The position numbers and the translations under genes are program-made. Shown here in pieces: positions 38,182-51,790 of a DNA stretch of 64,000 bases (its first letter is position 1; the number at the start of each line of letters is the position of its first letter). Below the pieces are notes generated by a model. That model saw only the letters and a program-made list of their open reading frames with translations, ran no database searches and was not told the DNA's origin. The DNA is from Xiphias gladius (lineage: Eukaryota; Chordata; Actinopteri; Istiophoriformes; Xiphiidae): assembly GCF_016859285.1 (NCBI RefSeq), contig NC_053414.1, forward strand, positions 24,581,517 to 24,645,516, written 5' to 3'.

Positions 38182-41100
38182 CTACCTCTTTAATCCTCTC
38201 TGGGCCTGCTTCAGCAGGGAATCAAAGTCGAAGTCCTCAAACCTAGTCTTGGCAGGAGACAGGTCTGCATCTCTGTTTGCGTCTGAGGAAGAGAGGAAAA
38301 TTTTACAGGCTCACCGTACATTCGGTGATTTACACTTTAAAATACAGGGGATGTACACGATAAACGCAACACCTGTGTAGTGCACTACAAGCCAGTGTCA
38401 CATCCCTGAAATAAATACTACCTTTGTGTCAAAATGTTCAGGTTATGTTGACACTGTCACATACAACTGATGTGGACTGAATAACACTGAAAGCTATTCA
38501 AAGGTGTTTATTTCGTCCTTGATCCTGCGTGTATAGGTAAATGTATACGGAGGTGACAAAAAGCCACATGAAAAATGCAAAGTCATTGCGACACTGAATC
38601 ACTTTATTCACAAGGAATTAGCTCACAAAAATCATAGGGTGTGAATATGTATAAAAAGGCACAAATGGTCTAAACTGTCTTAAACGAGGGAAAATATTTT
38701 CCTTTAGTATAGTGATGGACTTGGCTTTGTTTGAGGCTTTAGTCTCTCACCTAGATCAGAGTAGTTAGAACTGCAGAACTGTCTTCTACCACCGAAGCAG
38801 ATGTCAAATGGCAGCTCATCAGCCTTCCGTAGTTTGCCGCCATTATCAATGGCTGCGAAAGCATCTTCCATGTTGTAGAACGTGACAAAGCCGTAGTGGT
38901 CTCTATGGGAACCAAAGGCGCAGGATTTGAATACGGATATAGTGATAAATGATAGAAAAAAAAAAAAACACAAGTAAACTGTAACGGCAATAAAAACGTA
39001 GTTTTAATTCTTCGTACTTACCCCCTGTCTCTGAAGTGAAGGGAAACACACTCCACCTCTCCGAACTGAGAGAAGCGTTCTCTCAGTTCGTCGTGTGTCA
39101 TAGACCTGCGGATGCGGCCGACGTACACTACCCTGCGCTCATCCTGTTTGAGAGAATATTAATCATGACTCGACACTCATTACCCATCTTAAAAAAACCA
39201 CAAAGTCCTTAGCTGACACACTGTTACTCACTATGGCTTTAAGTTTCTGAATCCTAATCTCGTGCTCTCTCCTGAGCTTCCTGGATTCTCTGCTGCTGAA
39301 GTGATGAAGTTGGGACGGGAAAAACAGAGATACTGAGATTACACTCTTAAACCAGGTACAGCCAGAAAGAGAGACAAGGGAAGTTGACGTTTAAAGGAAC
39401 ACCTACATTTGATGTCCTTTTATCCAGTGTCTGTAAGGAGAACTCCAAGATTAACTAACCTGTAAACGTCTTTCCACTGCCTACAGTAAATCCGTGGGGA
39501 TGGTGATCGGGATCTAGATGGGGACCTGGACTGGGACCAAGATCTGGATCTTGACCTGCTGCATCTCGATCTGGAGTAAGACAACCTGTAGCGCCGAGGT
39601 GGGGAGTGGGAAACGGAGCGACAGGGGGACGACGAACATGAACTGCTCGCTGAACGCTTGTGACGGAGCCTGCAGGATGGACAAATTGAAAATTGAGAAG
39701 GTTGCACAAACAGGCAGAATAGGAAGTAATATTGAGCATGGTTAACAGATGATGAGTACTTTTTTCTTTTTGGAGAGTGAGACACAGAGCTGGAGGAGGA
39801 AGATGACGAGGAGGAGCAGCTGGAGCTGGAGTCGGAATTAGGGGATCTTCTCCGATATCTCCTCTTCTCCCTCCCTCTGAGAGGAGGGCTGGGTGGAGGT
39901 GTAGGGAGAGGGCATGGGGCTGTCTCGTCTTCACTTGCACCACCGTCTCCTGCGGCAGCACTGCAGTCTGAAAACTGCGGAGATCTGTCTGTGGACTGGT
40001 GTGACTCTGATCTAGTCCTGGGTTGCTCAGAGTGATGCTGCAACACAGACTTTGTTTGTCCAGTCGAGGTCTGGGTTTTCCATTCAGCAGCAGCACATGA
40101 GTCGAGAGCAGTAACCTGCGATTCATTAGTAATTTTAGAAATATCCTTGAGTATGGAGGGCTTAGCTCTGCTACGCTGAGTGGCGCTTGTAAGTGAGTGA
40201 TCCACAGGCGCGCAGTAATCGTGATCCAATGATACGGATGAATACGTGTGAGGAGAGGCGTGAGCAGCGGGAGGCTCTGAAGTGCTGATGTGAGTCTTCT
40301 TGGATGGTAGAGGACGGGGATCGATGATCTGAATGGCCTTGGATGGAGGATTTTTGCGTCTCGCAGGCTGCTCTTGCTGAGTGCGGAGGATGATTTCAGT
40401 GCCGAGGGGCTCGGGGATGTCCACACACTCCAACGTTTGGAACTGTGGCAGATTCCTGAGGGTTTTTGGGGTCCGGTTGGTTTCTGAAGGTTCAAGTGGT
40501 TCCACAGAGGGGGTCGGTAGTAATTGCGAGGTCTTTTCTGATCCCGCAGGCTGACTTCTATCCAGCTCTGTGCGTCCTTCTGTTTGTAGGTTCGCGGTAC
40601 GAGTAGCACTAACGAGTCGGGGCTGGTTCTCACAGACGCTCTCCACTTTAGCTGGAGCAGGAAGAATAAAAAGAGGTTACACAATGACCAGATGTCAGCA
40701 TCCAGATAAACAGTGTACCAGTAATCGGATCACTCACCTTGTGTTTCCTCAAACTGTTCGAGAAGGCTGGTCAGATCGGGGGCTTCAATTCCTGAAGCAG
40801 AACAAAAGTAACTTGTACTCAATACATCAGTTAAAAACATTGCTTCAGTGCCATTATTGTGTCAGATTTAACGGCCACGTCAGAGGCCTCAGTTTACCTG
40901 AGTCGGATGTTGCACTCTGTGCTCTACAGCCAACCTGAAGAGTGGATGGTGGTTCCTCCGGAGAAGAAATACTTGGGGGAACCTTTGGTAACACCTCCTT
41001 CTTTTTCGGTACAGGAGCATTTGCAGGACAAGGTGGCTGAGCAGAGAGTGGCGTGGAGGAAGGGCACTTTATTTGCCTCACTGGATCTGGACTTGGTGAC

Positions 41101-44100
41101 TGAGGAGTCTTTGGTTCTTTTTTTGGGCTCACGCTGTATTTGTGTGGCTGTAGTTTATTGCACTCTGAGGCAGGTTCAGTTTGTGTTGTGGCAGGACACA
41201 ACGCTGGAGGTCTAGAGGAGACATCTGAGGCTATCTCGGTAAACTTGTCATTAATTTCCTGAAGCAGGGCGGTGCCGTTTTGGTTTACTAGCAACACCTG
41301 GGGCTTTGGCTCTAAGGAGGATGGCTGTGTTTGAGGAAATGCTGCTGAGGATTCATTTTGGATTTTTGGTAAGTGTGCGGTGCTCTCGAGGTCGGAGTCT
41401 ATGTTGAAGAACTCCACTTTGGATTTTGATGAGGAGTCGGCAGTTGATAGTGATGTGGTTTGGCTAACTGGCATGGGAAGGAGGACAGGATTTGGGGGAT
41501 CGCTACTAAGCAATGTTGGTTTCTTTGCTGGACTTTTTTTGCTTTCAGGCACATTCGCATTTGGGTTAGTTCTGACGTCTGGAATTGGACCAGCAGGTGA
41601 GATGGTTTTGGATTCAGGTCTTGGGAAATCTAATCCGCTGCAGCGTGGATGACTGGGTGGTTTTGACTGTGAGGGGCTAGGCCTTGGCGGTAGAGAGGTA
41701 CGATGGGATAAAGTCTTGTACCCAGGTTTATGGATATGATTAATACTGATTGTGGTATGGTCTGGATAGTGGTGTGCTGTCTTTGGTCCACAGCTATTTT
41801 GTCTTCGTCCCTGTAAACAGAGGATGGGGGGCAACTCCTTGGGGGGCTCAGAAACGGAGGGCCACTTGGTCGTGTAGTTCCTCTGTTTCTCCACCAGGGG
41901 CTGTCTCTTCTGGCGCAGCTGTCTGTACTGTTGGAGACTGAGTGATTTGGCCTTTGTCTCACCTTTAGGTGGCAGAATTTCAGCCTTGTCACCATTCATT
42001 TCTGAGGTTGGTGTCGTCTGGGGTTCAAGTGCCGACCCAGCTGGATTTCCAAGTGCTTTTGTGCTGTTTAGTGGAACTGACACAGTCTCAGTTGTGTGTC
42101 CACTTGTTAGATTTTTCTCATTCAATCCCTTTTCCGCTGATTCGTTAAATGAAGCCACTTGAATGGGGCCAAAGCTCACTCTTTTCTTCTCTCTGGATGG
42201 CGGCGCTCTGTGTGAGTTTCCATTCAGCAACACACTCTTCAGGAGTTTCCCATCATCTCTTTTTACATCTCCCTCTTCTTTCCCCTTTGTCTCTTTCACA
42301 GGTTCGTCATCATCAGATACAACATTTATCTCTTCATCACTCTCCTCAGTGGGCCTCTCATACTTCCACACCTCTTCCTGGGAGAATAATGTTTGGTTTT
42401 TCCTCAGTTTATCCCCCTCCTCCACATGCAGCTTCAGACAGTAGGGGTGCATGAGCTTAACCAGGTTGACGAGAGAAGTTGAGGTGAAGACCTCCACTTC
42501 ATTCTCTTCTTTATTAGTTTTGGAGTGAAACAATGTTTGACTTTGTTGTGTGAGCAGCTGTGGGGGGCTGTTTCTCTCTGTTATGTTCTGATCTTCCTTT
42601 TCTCCATCCCTCTTAATTGGGAATGTTAGATTTGTTGATTTGGGTCTTGGTCTAAGTCTGTCAGCGAGTGATATTGCCTAAAGAGAAGGAAAGAATGCTT
42701 TAGATCTTAAGTGTCTAATCTTTGGGAAGCAGAAAAATTAATAATGGGACTACAAATTTTTGAATACTTCACTACCTAACTCTATTCAGCATGTGCAATT
42801 TTTAAGGGGCATGTGGCTCAGTATGTGTAAGTTATCATAAAGCCTTGAAGTCCTAACAAAATGGCTTGTACCAGGCAAAATGCTGTGGAGTCCTTTCAAC
42901 TTAATGGCAGCTCGGATTTCCCTGAACCTGAATGAGGTAATGAATATGAAGCGCTAAAATCAGCACTTATCTCATTTTGTTTTTTTCTCCAGTGTATGTA
43001 CCCACCAATGAGTTGCCCCTGCACTCTGGGTGGATGAGGAGACTGGTGTCTGGCAGAATATCAAAGGGAGACAGAGTCCCATCGTCATCCTCCACACTGT
43101 CCAGCATCTCAGTCAGGGCTGACAGCAGGGTCTGACTCTCTTCCTCCACTCCACTCTTACCCTGAAAACACCCAGCAGTGTCCAAATTTATTGATTTATC
43201 TGTCAAATTCTACCAATCAATTTTTTTGGATCCTGAAGTATAGTCAACAAGTATCACTAACTGTTTGATCACAAAAACACTGACACATGTTAAGGGATGT
43301 TTTAAACGTCTTATGTAGAAATCCGCGGAAATGCCCCGGAGAATGGCTTACTGCCGTGATGTGCAAACATTCAGATGTATAAGCTTTAACACTGACCTCT
43401 GATGCGACTGTGGAGTCCTCAAAAATAGCCAGGATGGAGTGATCCGTACAGGACTGTGTGTCCATCTCCACACATTCAACATCACCTCTACTCAGGACCA
43501 ACTGTAGAGACACAGACATATAGAAAAACTATATTAAACCCATGTTGTGTAAATGTGCACGCAAACTGATCTGGTCTATTTCTGCTTCCTGCAATTTTAC
43601 AATACACTCCTTCCTCTGGGTGTGACCATGCACTTAGGCACAGGACGCAACAAGCTCGAAATTAACTTTCTCGGCATAAACAGGAAAAGCTGCCTATTCT
43701 AACAAAGCTTCAAATACAGCCATGAAAAACCCATGAGGCAAAGCTGATGCTTAATCCATGTTTGAGACACTGCCAGTGCCAGTGAGCTCCACACAGCATA
43801 CACTTTGGTAGAAAGATCTCTATTAACTATAAGTAAGTTAAAATAACATTCAACCAATTTTAAAAAAAAATAGAATAAAACAGCACTGCATCTAAGATTT
43901 TTTTTTTTGTTATAGATGAATCTACAGAGTATTTTCTTGATTAGTCATTTGGTTTGTCTTTTCAACAATCCAAACCCAAAGATTTACAGTTTACCATCAC
44001 TGAGGACCAGAAACACATTGGACAAACCGGAACCAGTGAATTTTTGGCATTCATGCCTAAAAAAGGATTTAAATGAATAACTGATGGTCAGAATTGTTCC

Positions 44101-45559
44101 TGGTGAATTTTCTATCCTTCCACTACTTCTTTCAGCCCTACAACAATGCAAACAGCTGCAGACCCATTTGAACATAAATCTGCAACACTGTAATACCACT
44201 GCACAGTGAACGTTTTGTGGTAATTTTACTGAATCATTGTTTGTGTCCTGTGCTGTTTTGGGTGCGTGTTATTGTGTAGTTTTGTGTATTTTAAAAGCCC
44301 ATCTGGGGATGAGCACTGTAAACTATTATTATGCTATAAATGCTGTGACGTGTGGTATTGACTCTTGCTGTAAACCTGTCGCGAGGTAACAATTATTTTC
44401 ATTATGATTTTATATGCTGATTATTTTCCCGATTATTCATATTGTCTATAAAATGTCAAAATTTTTTTTTTTTTTTTTTTTAATGCCAGCCTGAGGTGTT
44501 GTCGAAATCCAAATATTTTCTTTCTATCATGTACGACTAAAGCTTCAAATCCTCACATTTGAGAAACAGCAAATGTTTGGCATTTTTGCTTCGAAAATGG
44601 CAATTATTTGATTATCAAAATTGTTGGCAAGTCAATTTCTGTCAATCCACTGATTGATTAATTGACAAAATGCAGCAACTCTATTGTCTCCTTAACAAAA
44701 TAAAAATTTAACATAATAAACACAACTGTCTCAGTGGCTTAATCTCGAAACATGAACCGCAATTAAAATGTCTGCAACGCCAGGCCTCAGTCTACAATAA
44801 AGAAAAGAGTTAAAAACAAAAAAACAAAAACTTTTATTAGGACAGAAATGTGCAAGTGAGTAGCAGGCAGACTGGCGGGACAAGATGCCTCAGAGGCGGG
44901 TCACAACCTGCACACCAGCTCTGGGAAACAGAAACTAGAGCTCTGAGGGCCTGTACTACTGTGACCTGACATTTATAGGGTTTGAGGTGACAGCAAAACG
45001 GTTTACCCCTTTACCAGCCTGGAAACAACCTCAAATTAAGCTTGACACGGCAAAAGAAGGGGGGTAAAGTGAGAGAAGTGTAGCATAAAAAGGGACACGC
45101 GTGGGCAGAGTAGATAGGACAGCGCCGTAGCTGAACATCTTGTACTCTCGAGAGGAAGCCAACCTCCTCCCCGTCAGCTTTGACATTTTAATTCTGTACA
45201 ATGGGCAAGATGCTACACATGGGCGGAGAGGTAATGCCATTAGCTAAGTCGACATTGAGCTGGTTCCGTGGCGACCCGGTCCAAATGTCGGGCTAAACGC
45301 CGAGCAGAGCAACCTCCCTGTTCACCACCTCGGTAGTACTACTAACGGGTTTCAGCCACGTGTCGCCCCGAACACATGTGGCCCTACGCGCCGGCGAAAC
45401 ACCTCCTATTAAAACACCCAAAACTGACGGTTTGCGGTTATGTTGACAACAAACTGGCTAAGGCGAGGAAACCGGTACCTCATTGGGGCTGTTGCGCTCC
45501 AGAAAGTCGCTGTTGTCGGCATTTAAATCCCCGTTTTTCCCCCTCCACCGCGCCGCCAT
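38182..45559 (-). CDS. pprc1: PGC-1-related coactivator (PPRC1/PRC)
   Basis: A nuclear coactivator that partners NRF-1, HCF-1 and CREB to drive respiratory-chain and growth genes. Minus-strand exons: 45479-45559, 43397-43501, 43006-43161, 40898-42677, 40738-40791, 39760-40651, 39460-39669, 39232-39289, 39022-39143, 38751-38902, 38182-38282; phases agree, 1236 codons (human 1664). N-terminal acidic activation motif LLSALTEMLDS...LSPFDILPD, HPYCLKL, a long Pro/Ser-rich exon 4, an LxxLL-type motif (LTSLL) in exon 5, an HCF-1-binding tetrapeptide DHDY near residue 868, an SR-rich segment, then the RRM (about 1113-1195: VVYVGRIRRSMTHDELRERF, HYGFVTFYN) and the PGC-1 C-terminus FDFDSLLKQAQ. The RRM and DHDY distinguish it from unrelated SR proteins. 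Exon 1 starts MAARWRG, as in human MAAR. ldb1 lies divergently upstream, as in human 10q24. Confidence 0.95.
43905..44100. repeat. Fish dispersed repeat, copy 1 (pprc1 intron 1)
   Basis: Contains TTTTCTTGATTAGTCATTTG, CCAAAGATTTACAGTTTACC and a TTTTTGGCATT segment, in the order of a common teleost repeat remembered for its GATTAATCGATTA ends and internal CCAAAGATATTCAGTTTAC. The second copy lies 0.3 kb away. Ends approximate. Confidence 0.5.
44385..44695. repeat. Fish dispersed repeat, copy 2 (pprc1 intron 1)
   Basis: Runs from AACAATTATTTTCATTATGA through GTCTATAAAATGTC to GATTGATTAATTGACAAAATGCAGCAACTCT, the start, middle and end of the same family as 43905-44100, with a poly-T insertion. 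It is in the same orientation as copy 1. Confidence 0.6.
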
Positions 45560-45565
45560 CTTGCC
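45549..45565 (-). promoter_or_regulatory. YY1-type motif over the pprc1 start codon
   Basis: Read on the minus strand, AAGATGGCGGCG covers the ATG, the canonical form of a YY1 site overlapping a start codon in TATA-less promoters. The first intron, exon and upstream 150 bp are CpG-rich. YY1 use is inferred from the motif only. Confidence 0.45.
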
Positions 45566-47589
45566 GCTCCACATGGTCCGCTGGCAGGTCGGATGGAGAG
45601 GCACGTGGTCACGGGCTGGAGGCACGCGGAGCGCACCGACTTGGGATCAGACTGTGTCCACCAGTTCCATTAGTGAGAGTGAGGAGAGGTTTAGTAATCT
45701 GATCCAAGATCAGCTATTTGTATCATTGATTATCAATAAGTTTTCTCTTGAAAACTAGCAACAGATTTTATTTTGCTTAATGGGCCAGCGCTGCTTTTGT
45801 GTCGGTTATTGGTCAAATAATCTGATTAAGGGAACCGTTTTTCAATTCTTTGAGACTACACATGTAAATAGTGTTTTTGGACTGTTTTCACATCACGTTG
45901 CTGGTGTCGATTAGGTCACATAAATCCGAATTTCTTGGTAGAACTTTTGATGCAGGGTTCATACATTTTAATTTTATTTATTCCCAAAAAGCGACGCCTG
46001 ACGTCCAAACAAAAATTGACCAGTTCCACTCATAATGAAAGTACAAGAGAAAGGCGGCAGCAGTATCAATAATAAAGTATCAAGTTGGGTTAAATATACG
46101 TGTAATTTACCCGTTCTATGAAATACGTTTTAAAAGTGAGCTCTTTAGTTAAGAATTAATAAAGTAGAAGCAGAGTTTACAAGAAGACATTGCTAAAAGA
46201 ATGGCACGCTATGTTTTTTTTTTTCTTTCTATTTATTAAAACTGCAGCAAAATGATGACGATAACAAACAGATTCTCTGTTCAGGCTGACTAACACATTA
46301 CATATTTTATGATTAGTTTGACTCTGCCCCCCTTTTACGGCAGAAGGCTTTAATAGAGAGAGTAGCTGGGAATTGTCTTGAAATTGGAAAGAACCCTCTC
46401 TAAAGCCGTTAAACACGCCCAGGTGCTTCATTATCTCCCGTGTTATTACTGCTGAGAATGTCACAAAAAGATCAGTGCATTCTACTTCTGTATCATAGTA
46501 TCTTAGGCGTAACAGTCAGTGCCGTTAATGTAGTCAATCCTTGAAGTGGTGTCGTATAGCAAAGCAGAGTGTGTATCTGCTTCCTGTTGTGTGCCTCATC
46601 ACCACAGCAAACACAGATTGTCTGCATTTTCAGACATTGCAATATTGATGTGTTGACTTTCCTGATTAATGTGTGTACACGCTCTCCACCTTGACAGGGT
46701 CTGCTGTTAGGGTCGAACGAAGGTGTTATTACCCCGTTTCACTAGAAATGGCCCCCATCGAGGTCTAGATTGAAGTCCTCGCACTAATTTAAAAGTGCTC
46801 CGGCCACAGAAAGCATTTGTACAGTGCACTAGATCATGATGATTGAACACATTTGAATGCATGTATCGGCTGTGTTCACAGGACTTAGTGTACTGCTGAA
46901 ACCCCGCATCACTTTGCAGTCTGATTCATAAATCTTTTTTTTTTTCTTTCCACTTCACCCTGTGCAGCTCCACACTGTGTTACCTGATTTCTGATGAATA
47001 GTTATTCCAAACGTCTGAATAATAAATACAACCGTCTAAACCAATGTTTTTATTTCTCTCTATCTGATGAGGACCCACAGCAGCACCAAACCTCATGCTC
47101 CACTCACAAATCATATGACGATATTTGGATGGTTGATTACATTTACATATTCAGTACAGCAGCCAAGTGTTTTCCCCAACTGTAGTACCCATTACGCTAC
47201 CCGGTTTCCAATTGTGCAGTTATGCTGAAGTCGTTCCGCTACGAAGTAAATCATTTCTGCGGAAGTTACAGTGTTTGTCTTTCAGAGATGACTCTAGTCA
47301 GGGCAGTCCAGCTTGACAAACTGGCACGATATTTGTCACTTCCTGTCCACACCTCAACCAGGTGAGGCTGATCACACAAATCTTCTTTATTGGATGGTTA
47401 TTCTCTCTGGGCTCTCTCTGGAAACAGCAACCCTGGCTCTGCCTAAATGTAACAGAATCCGCTCCCAGCACCTGTAAAGCTCAGTAATTAACATGTTGTT
47501 ATGTCTCATTTGTTAAAAAAACAACTTGTTGTTTCTGCACTTCGGTTTTTGTATGGATTAAACAAACAGTAAGTGGATTTTGGTCACTT

Positions 47590-48000
47590 TCCAGTCATTA
47601 TGTTAAGCTAAGATAAGCATGAAAGTGGTATCAATCTTCCCTTTTAACTCTTAGCAAGAAATTGAGTAAGCATATATTCCAAAATGTCGAACTCTTCCTT
47701 TAAAGAGGCACTCCAGCAATTTAGTACACTTCCACAAAGTCAGAATCACTTCTGCCACCTGACGTGACCAGTTTGGTACATAAAACTTCAGGCTCTGGTC
47801 GGATCTGGTGATCTTCATATGTAATTTATGAAGAAATTTCTCTTGTTCTCTGACTCTGCCGGTCATCTGCGTCGCTGCAGTTCTCAGTGAGCTGAGGAGG
47901 GAAAGAGAGAGAGTTTAGCCAATGTGTCGATTTAGCCTAGCGAGCTCACGGTCAGTTATAACAATCCGAGATAACCCTGATGACGTTTTAAAAAAAAAAT
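47590..48000. repeat. Two abutting fish dispersed repeats
   Basis: The first part (47590-47706) resembles 53085-53215, sharing GTGGTATCA, CAGCAAGAAA and TGTCAAACT/CTTCCTTTAA. It runs into a second block beginning TTTAAAGAGGCACTCCAGC near 47698, which continues to about 48000. Confidence 0.5.
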
Positions 48001-48816
48001 CTGCCCTAGCTCTCATGCTGTTGTCACAATATGCTCAGAAGAGCCTCGTCCCCTCACTAGAAGAAGGTATTTGAAAATATTATACTTTTATAGCCATTTA
48101 GACAATTTCGAGATACTGACTGATCACAGACTTTAATATATTAAGAGCTGAAATCCCTACTGAAATGTAGTTTACTGTTGGCAGGTGGAAATATTCCGTC
48201 CAGCAAACTGAGGATAAATCTGCTGTTATTTATTTTCTCCACTAGATGGTGATGTTATGTATCTTCTATTATGTTCCACTCACTTCCTCTTTTTCTATGA
48301 GTCCTCTCAAAGTTGTGAAGGAATTAATTCCCAGTGAGATGATTGCTCCGTGCAAGCCACCGTTTCACAGTCGATGCCAATCAGATATTTATACATGAAT
48401 GAAAAGGGTGCATAATGAACTCAGGTTCACCACATCTTCATTTGTGTGGCGTTATCGCGTATTATCTCACTGTTTTTCTGTGGAGGACTATAGATGTGTC
48501 TGGCCTGTTATCTAGTGCATACCAGTGAGGAGTTGACCTTTCTGCTGAATGTCACGGTGGTACATAGAGTCAATGGCTGTAGTAGATTAGTGGGGCAGGA
48601 AATATGCTCACAGTGACACACTTTAACAAGGTACCTCATATTCTCTATTTATTTATTTTGATCCAAAGGGCCACCTGCTGTGTGCTCCCCACATACATCT
48701 TACCTACTGTACATCTGCTCCATGTCCTCAATTTGTTTCCCTTTTTTTGTTTCCTCTACTTTTATCCTTTAATCCCATATCTTCCTCTCTACGATTGCTA
48801 CATCTCTCTTAACCCC

Positions 48817-48926
48817 CAACACACACACACACACACAGTCAGTCACACACACACACTCACACACGCACACACATGTGCACTTACGCACGCACACACGCAC
48901 GCAGACGCGCACACACACACACACAC
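48817..48926. repeat. Imperfect CA/GCA microsatellite
   Basis: CA repeats broken by GCAC, TCAC and CGCA units. Confidence 0.9.
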
Positions 48927-49568
48927 CACCTACTGCCTCATCTCCTACTACACTTGAAACACTTTACTATACGAAATGGGGCCAAAGCCTCCATCCAGTC
49001 TCTGGTTGGTGAGGTGCGAGTGTGTTTGGGAGTGTGCAGAGGCATGTGTAACTATGTGTGTGTGTGTGTTTGTTTGGGGGGGGGGTCCTGTGTAAGTGGG
49101 TCACCTAACTGCAGCATCCAGCGCCCAACCACCATGTCAATACGTGGCCCCACACGCACACAGACATACATACACAATTAACCTACTCCATCCATGATCC
49201 CCCTTTTTTCTGCTTTGACAATTGTTTTTGTCCGAAAAGTAAAATCCACTCACTCACTCACTCAGTTCCTTTAGGCTCCACAGAGTGCCAGACTCTGGGA
49301 AAAAGGAAGAAGGGGAAAAAAATCCCTCTCTGTCCTGCTTTCATGTGTCCCCCCCCCCCTCCGCTCTGCCTCACTCTTGACCTGCAGGATGACTCCCACG
49401 GTGCTCTTTTGGCATGTTTGAATTTATAAAGAACCCATGAGGTCTAAGGATTCAGGTATATGCTTTCCTTTCGCTGCCTTCATTACGGTTGCCGCTGTTA
49501 TGTGTGTGTGTGTGTGAACGTTTTTCTATATGACTTCCAGTCATCTTGGCTGCTCAGTCATGCAATGC

Positions 49569-49569
<1 letters not shown>

Positions 49570-49630
<61 letters not shown>
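49570..49630. repeat. (TG)30 microsatellite
   Basis: A nearly perfect TG run with a smaller one just upstream at 49500-49516. Confidence 0.95.
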
Positions 49631-49635
<5 letters not shown>

Positions 49636-50771
49636 ACTTCTATGACCTTTCAGGAACTGTGTAACGCCAAGAGCAGTGGGTTATAAAAAGGCAAAAGAAC
49701 TCTGATCTTTAACTTGACACCTTCTCTACTGGGGAAAGGAGGACACACAGGCGTTAGTTTGAGTGTGCTGAGTTAGGGAGTTGTGTTGCCGTCGTCCTTG
49801 TTTGATTTTTCTTTACTTCAAGTAAGTCCTCTTTCTTTTGCTTTCACAGTAGAGAAGAGGAATGCCCTCCCACATGGTGCAGAGAACATCTGTTAGTGAG
49901 AAATGAAAGCCTGAGAAAGGAACAGGAGGGGGGGTGTCGGGAGGGGGACACTTACATTTATACAGAAAAAAGAGAAGAGGTAAAGAAAGAGCAAGAGAGC
50001 ATGCAGAGAGGTGGAGAGGGGAGGAGAGAAAGTAACAAGACATCAGCTAGAGGAGACTACCCTTCCTACAGAAAAGCAGAGGTGAGAGACTGTCCAGCGA
50101 AAGGTAGTGACTTACAGGTGTACATGTTCACGGGCACGTACGCACACAAGCACACTCAGCGTGGTAACAGAAGCCTGCATCAATAATGTAGCCGGGAGAA
50201 ACAGGATGCAGATTCTGCCTTACATAAGAGTTTACAGGGAGCTTGCTGGCTCAAAACAGCTTCTTTCATTCTCTGGTTTGCCCTCAGGCTGGATGTGCAC
50301 AAGATTTCTTAAGCTGATTAACCACCACATTTGCCATCCAAACAACTTTTCAAGACAAGCGTGCTGCAACAAAGGCATGAGAGTGGCACTAAAGCCATTT
50401 TCAACTTCAGTCTACCCATTATAAGTGATTTGTTGCACTGTGTGGAGCAAATTTTTTATCGTTCCGTTTCTACACTAGTCGCTAATTTGCTGGATCTTAC
50501 ATGATCGACAAAAGGGTTGTTTGTAGCAGGCATGGTTAGTTTGTTGACAATGTACAAGTCCTTCAAAATCAATGACCAAGAAACAGAGCTTTGTCTTCGC
50601 TGGTGTGGACAAACTGGCTGAACCTGCCAGGGAGCCAAAGCACATTGTTGTTCCAGGTCACAGGGGTTACAGAGACGCGATGGAAGTTCAGCGGGGGCTG
50701 TTATTTACATCAGATAGGCTAGAAACTGTAGGATAAAACAGACCAATCAAAATGTGAAACGCACGGAGACT

Positions 50772-51790
50772 TAAGCTGCACTAATCAATATTTTAAACCA
50801 TGTTAGCAGCATGGCTGTTGGTCGTTTGGTCGGTCCACCACGTTGGTCCAGGCCGAGATATCTAACAACTACAGGACGAAGTGCAATGAAATATAGTCCA
50901 GACATTCATGTTCACATGAGCATGAATCCAACTGACTTTGACGATCCCGATTTTTCGTGTAGCGCCACCATGAGGTTCACATTTATGGTTTTGAGTGAAA
51001 AGGTATGAGAACTATTAATAGATTGCCATGAAATCTGGTATAAACATTACATTACTGTTTCCCTTGCGATGAATTGTATTAACTTTGGTGGTCACTTAAC
51101 TTTTCATGTAATGCAATCATTAGGTAAAAATTTCCATTTGTCCAGTACTTTGGTTTATGACCAAATACCTGTAAAACTAATAACAGTAAATGTTAACATG
51201 CAAGAATGCTAAAGTATGATGGTGAACATGGTAAACAAATCTGCTAAACATCAGCATCTTAGCAGTATACTGACGTTAGGATAAGTTAGCTAGCGTGGCT
51301 TTAGACTATGAATCCTGCAATGATGAACCCAGAGAGAATTATCACCCAACTGTGCTCTATGGGGTGTTTTAGCATCTTTTGTTGTTTTGTGTTTTTACCG
51401 CCTACAACTTTACTGTTTTGAGTCAGTCTTACTTACCACACTCATTACCCTTGCTTTTAGCAATAGCAGGCAGCAGTTTGGAAAAACTCTGATAAACCTG
51501 AACACTACCTGTCCAAACGACGGAAAAAATAAGGTAAGCGACGAGCCAGTGAACACTGTGGAGTATTTAACTGCTAAAGATCCAGATATTTCCCTCAGGA
51601 GTTGGTAGAGACATTCATCAGGTGGAGAGAAAAATGATTTAAAATGAGCGCTAATATTGCTCTGTATCTGCTGGATGCGTAATTGGCAACTATTTGGCAA
51701 CACATTTGCCATAACAACTTTATATGGTGATAAATTGTCATTGTTGTATTAATCTCTTGTTGCCTTGACACAACTCCAGCCAAAAATATT
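50772..51790. repeat. Dispersed repeat, copy B (composite)
   Basis: Starts AAGCTGCACTAATCAATATT, close to TGCACTAATCAATGTTTTTA in syngr2 intron 2 near 2490. The part 51400-51720 matches 2640-2960. The middle carries AGCGCCACCATGAGGTTCAC and CATTCATGTTCAC, recognised from memory as a widespread fish repeat. Several elements may be nested; boundaries are approximate. Confidence 0.55.

Noticed and set aside
39455-40684. A 409-codon minus-strand open frame overlapping the pprc1 exon 6 region
   Set aside because: It is the shifted frame of the long pprc1 exon; only the other frame has DHDY, the SR segment and correct splice phases at both ends.
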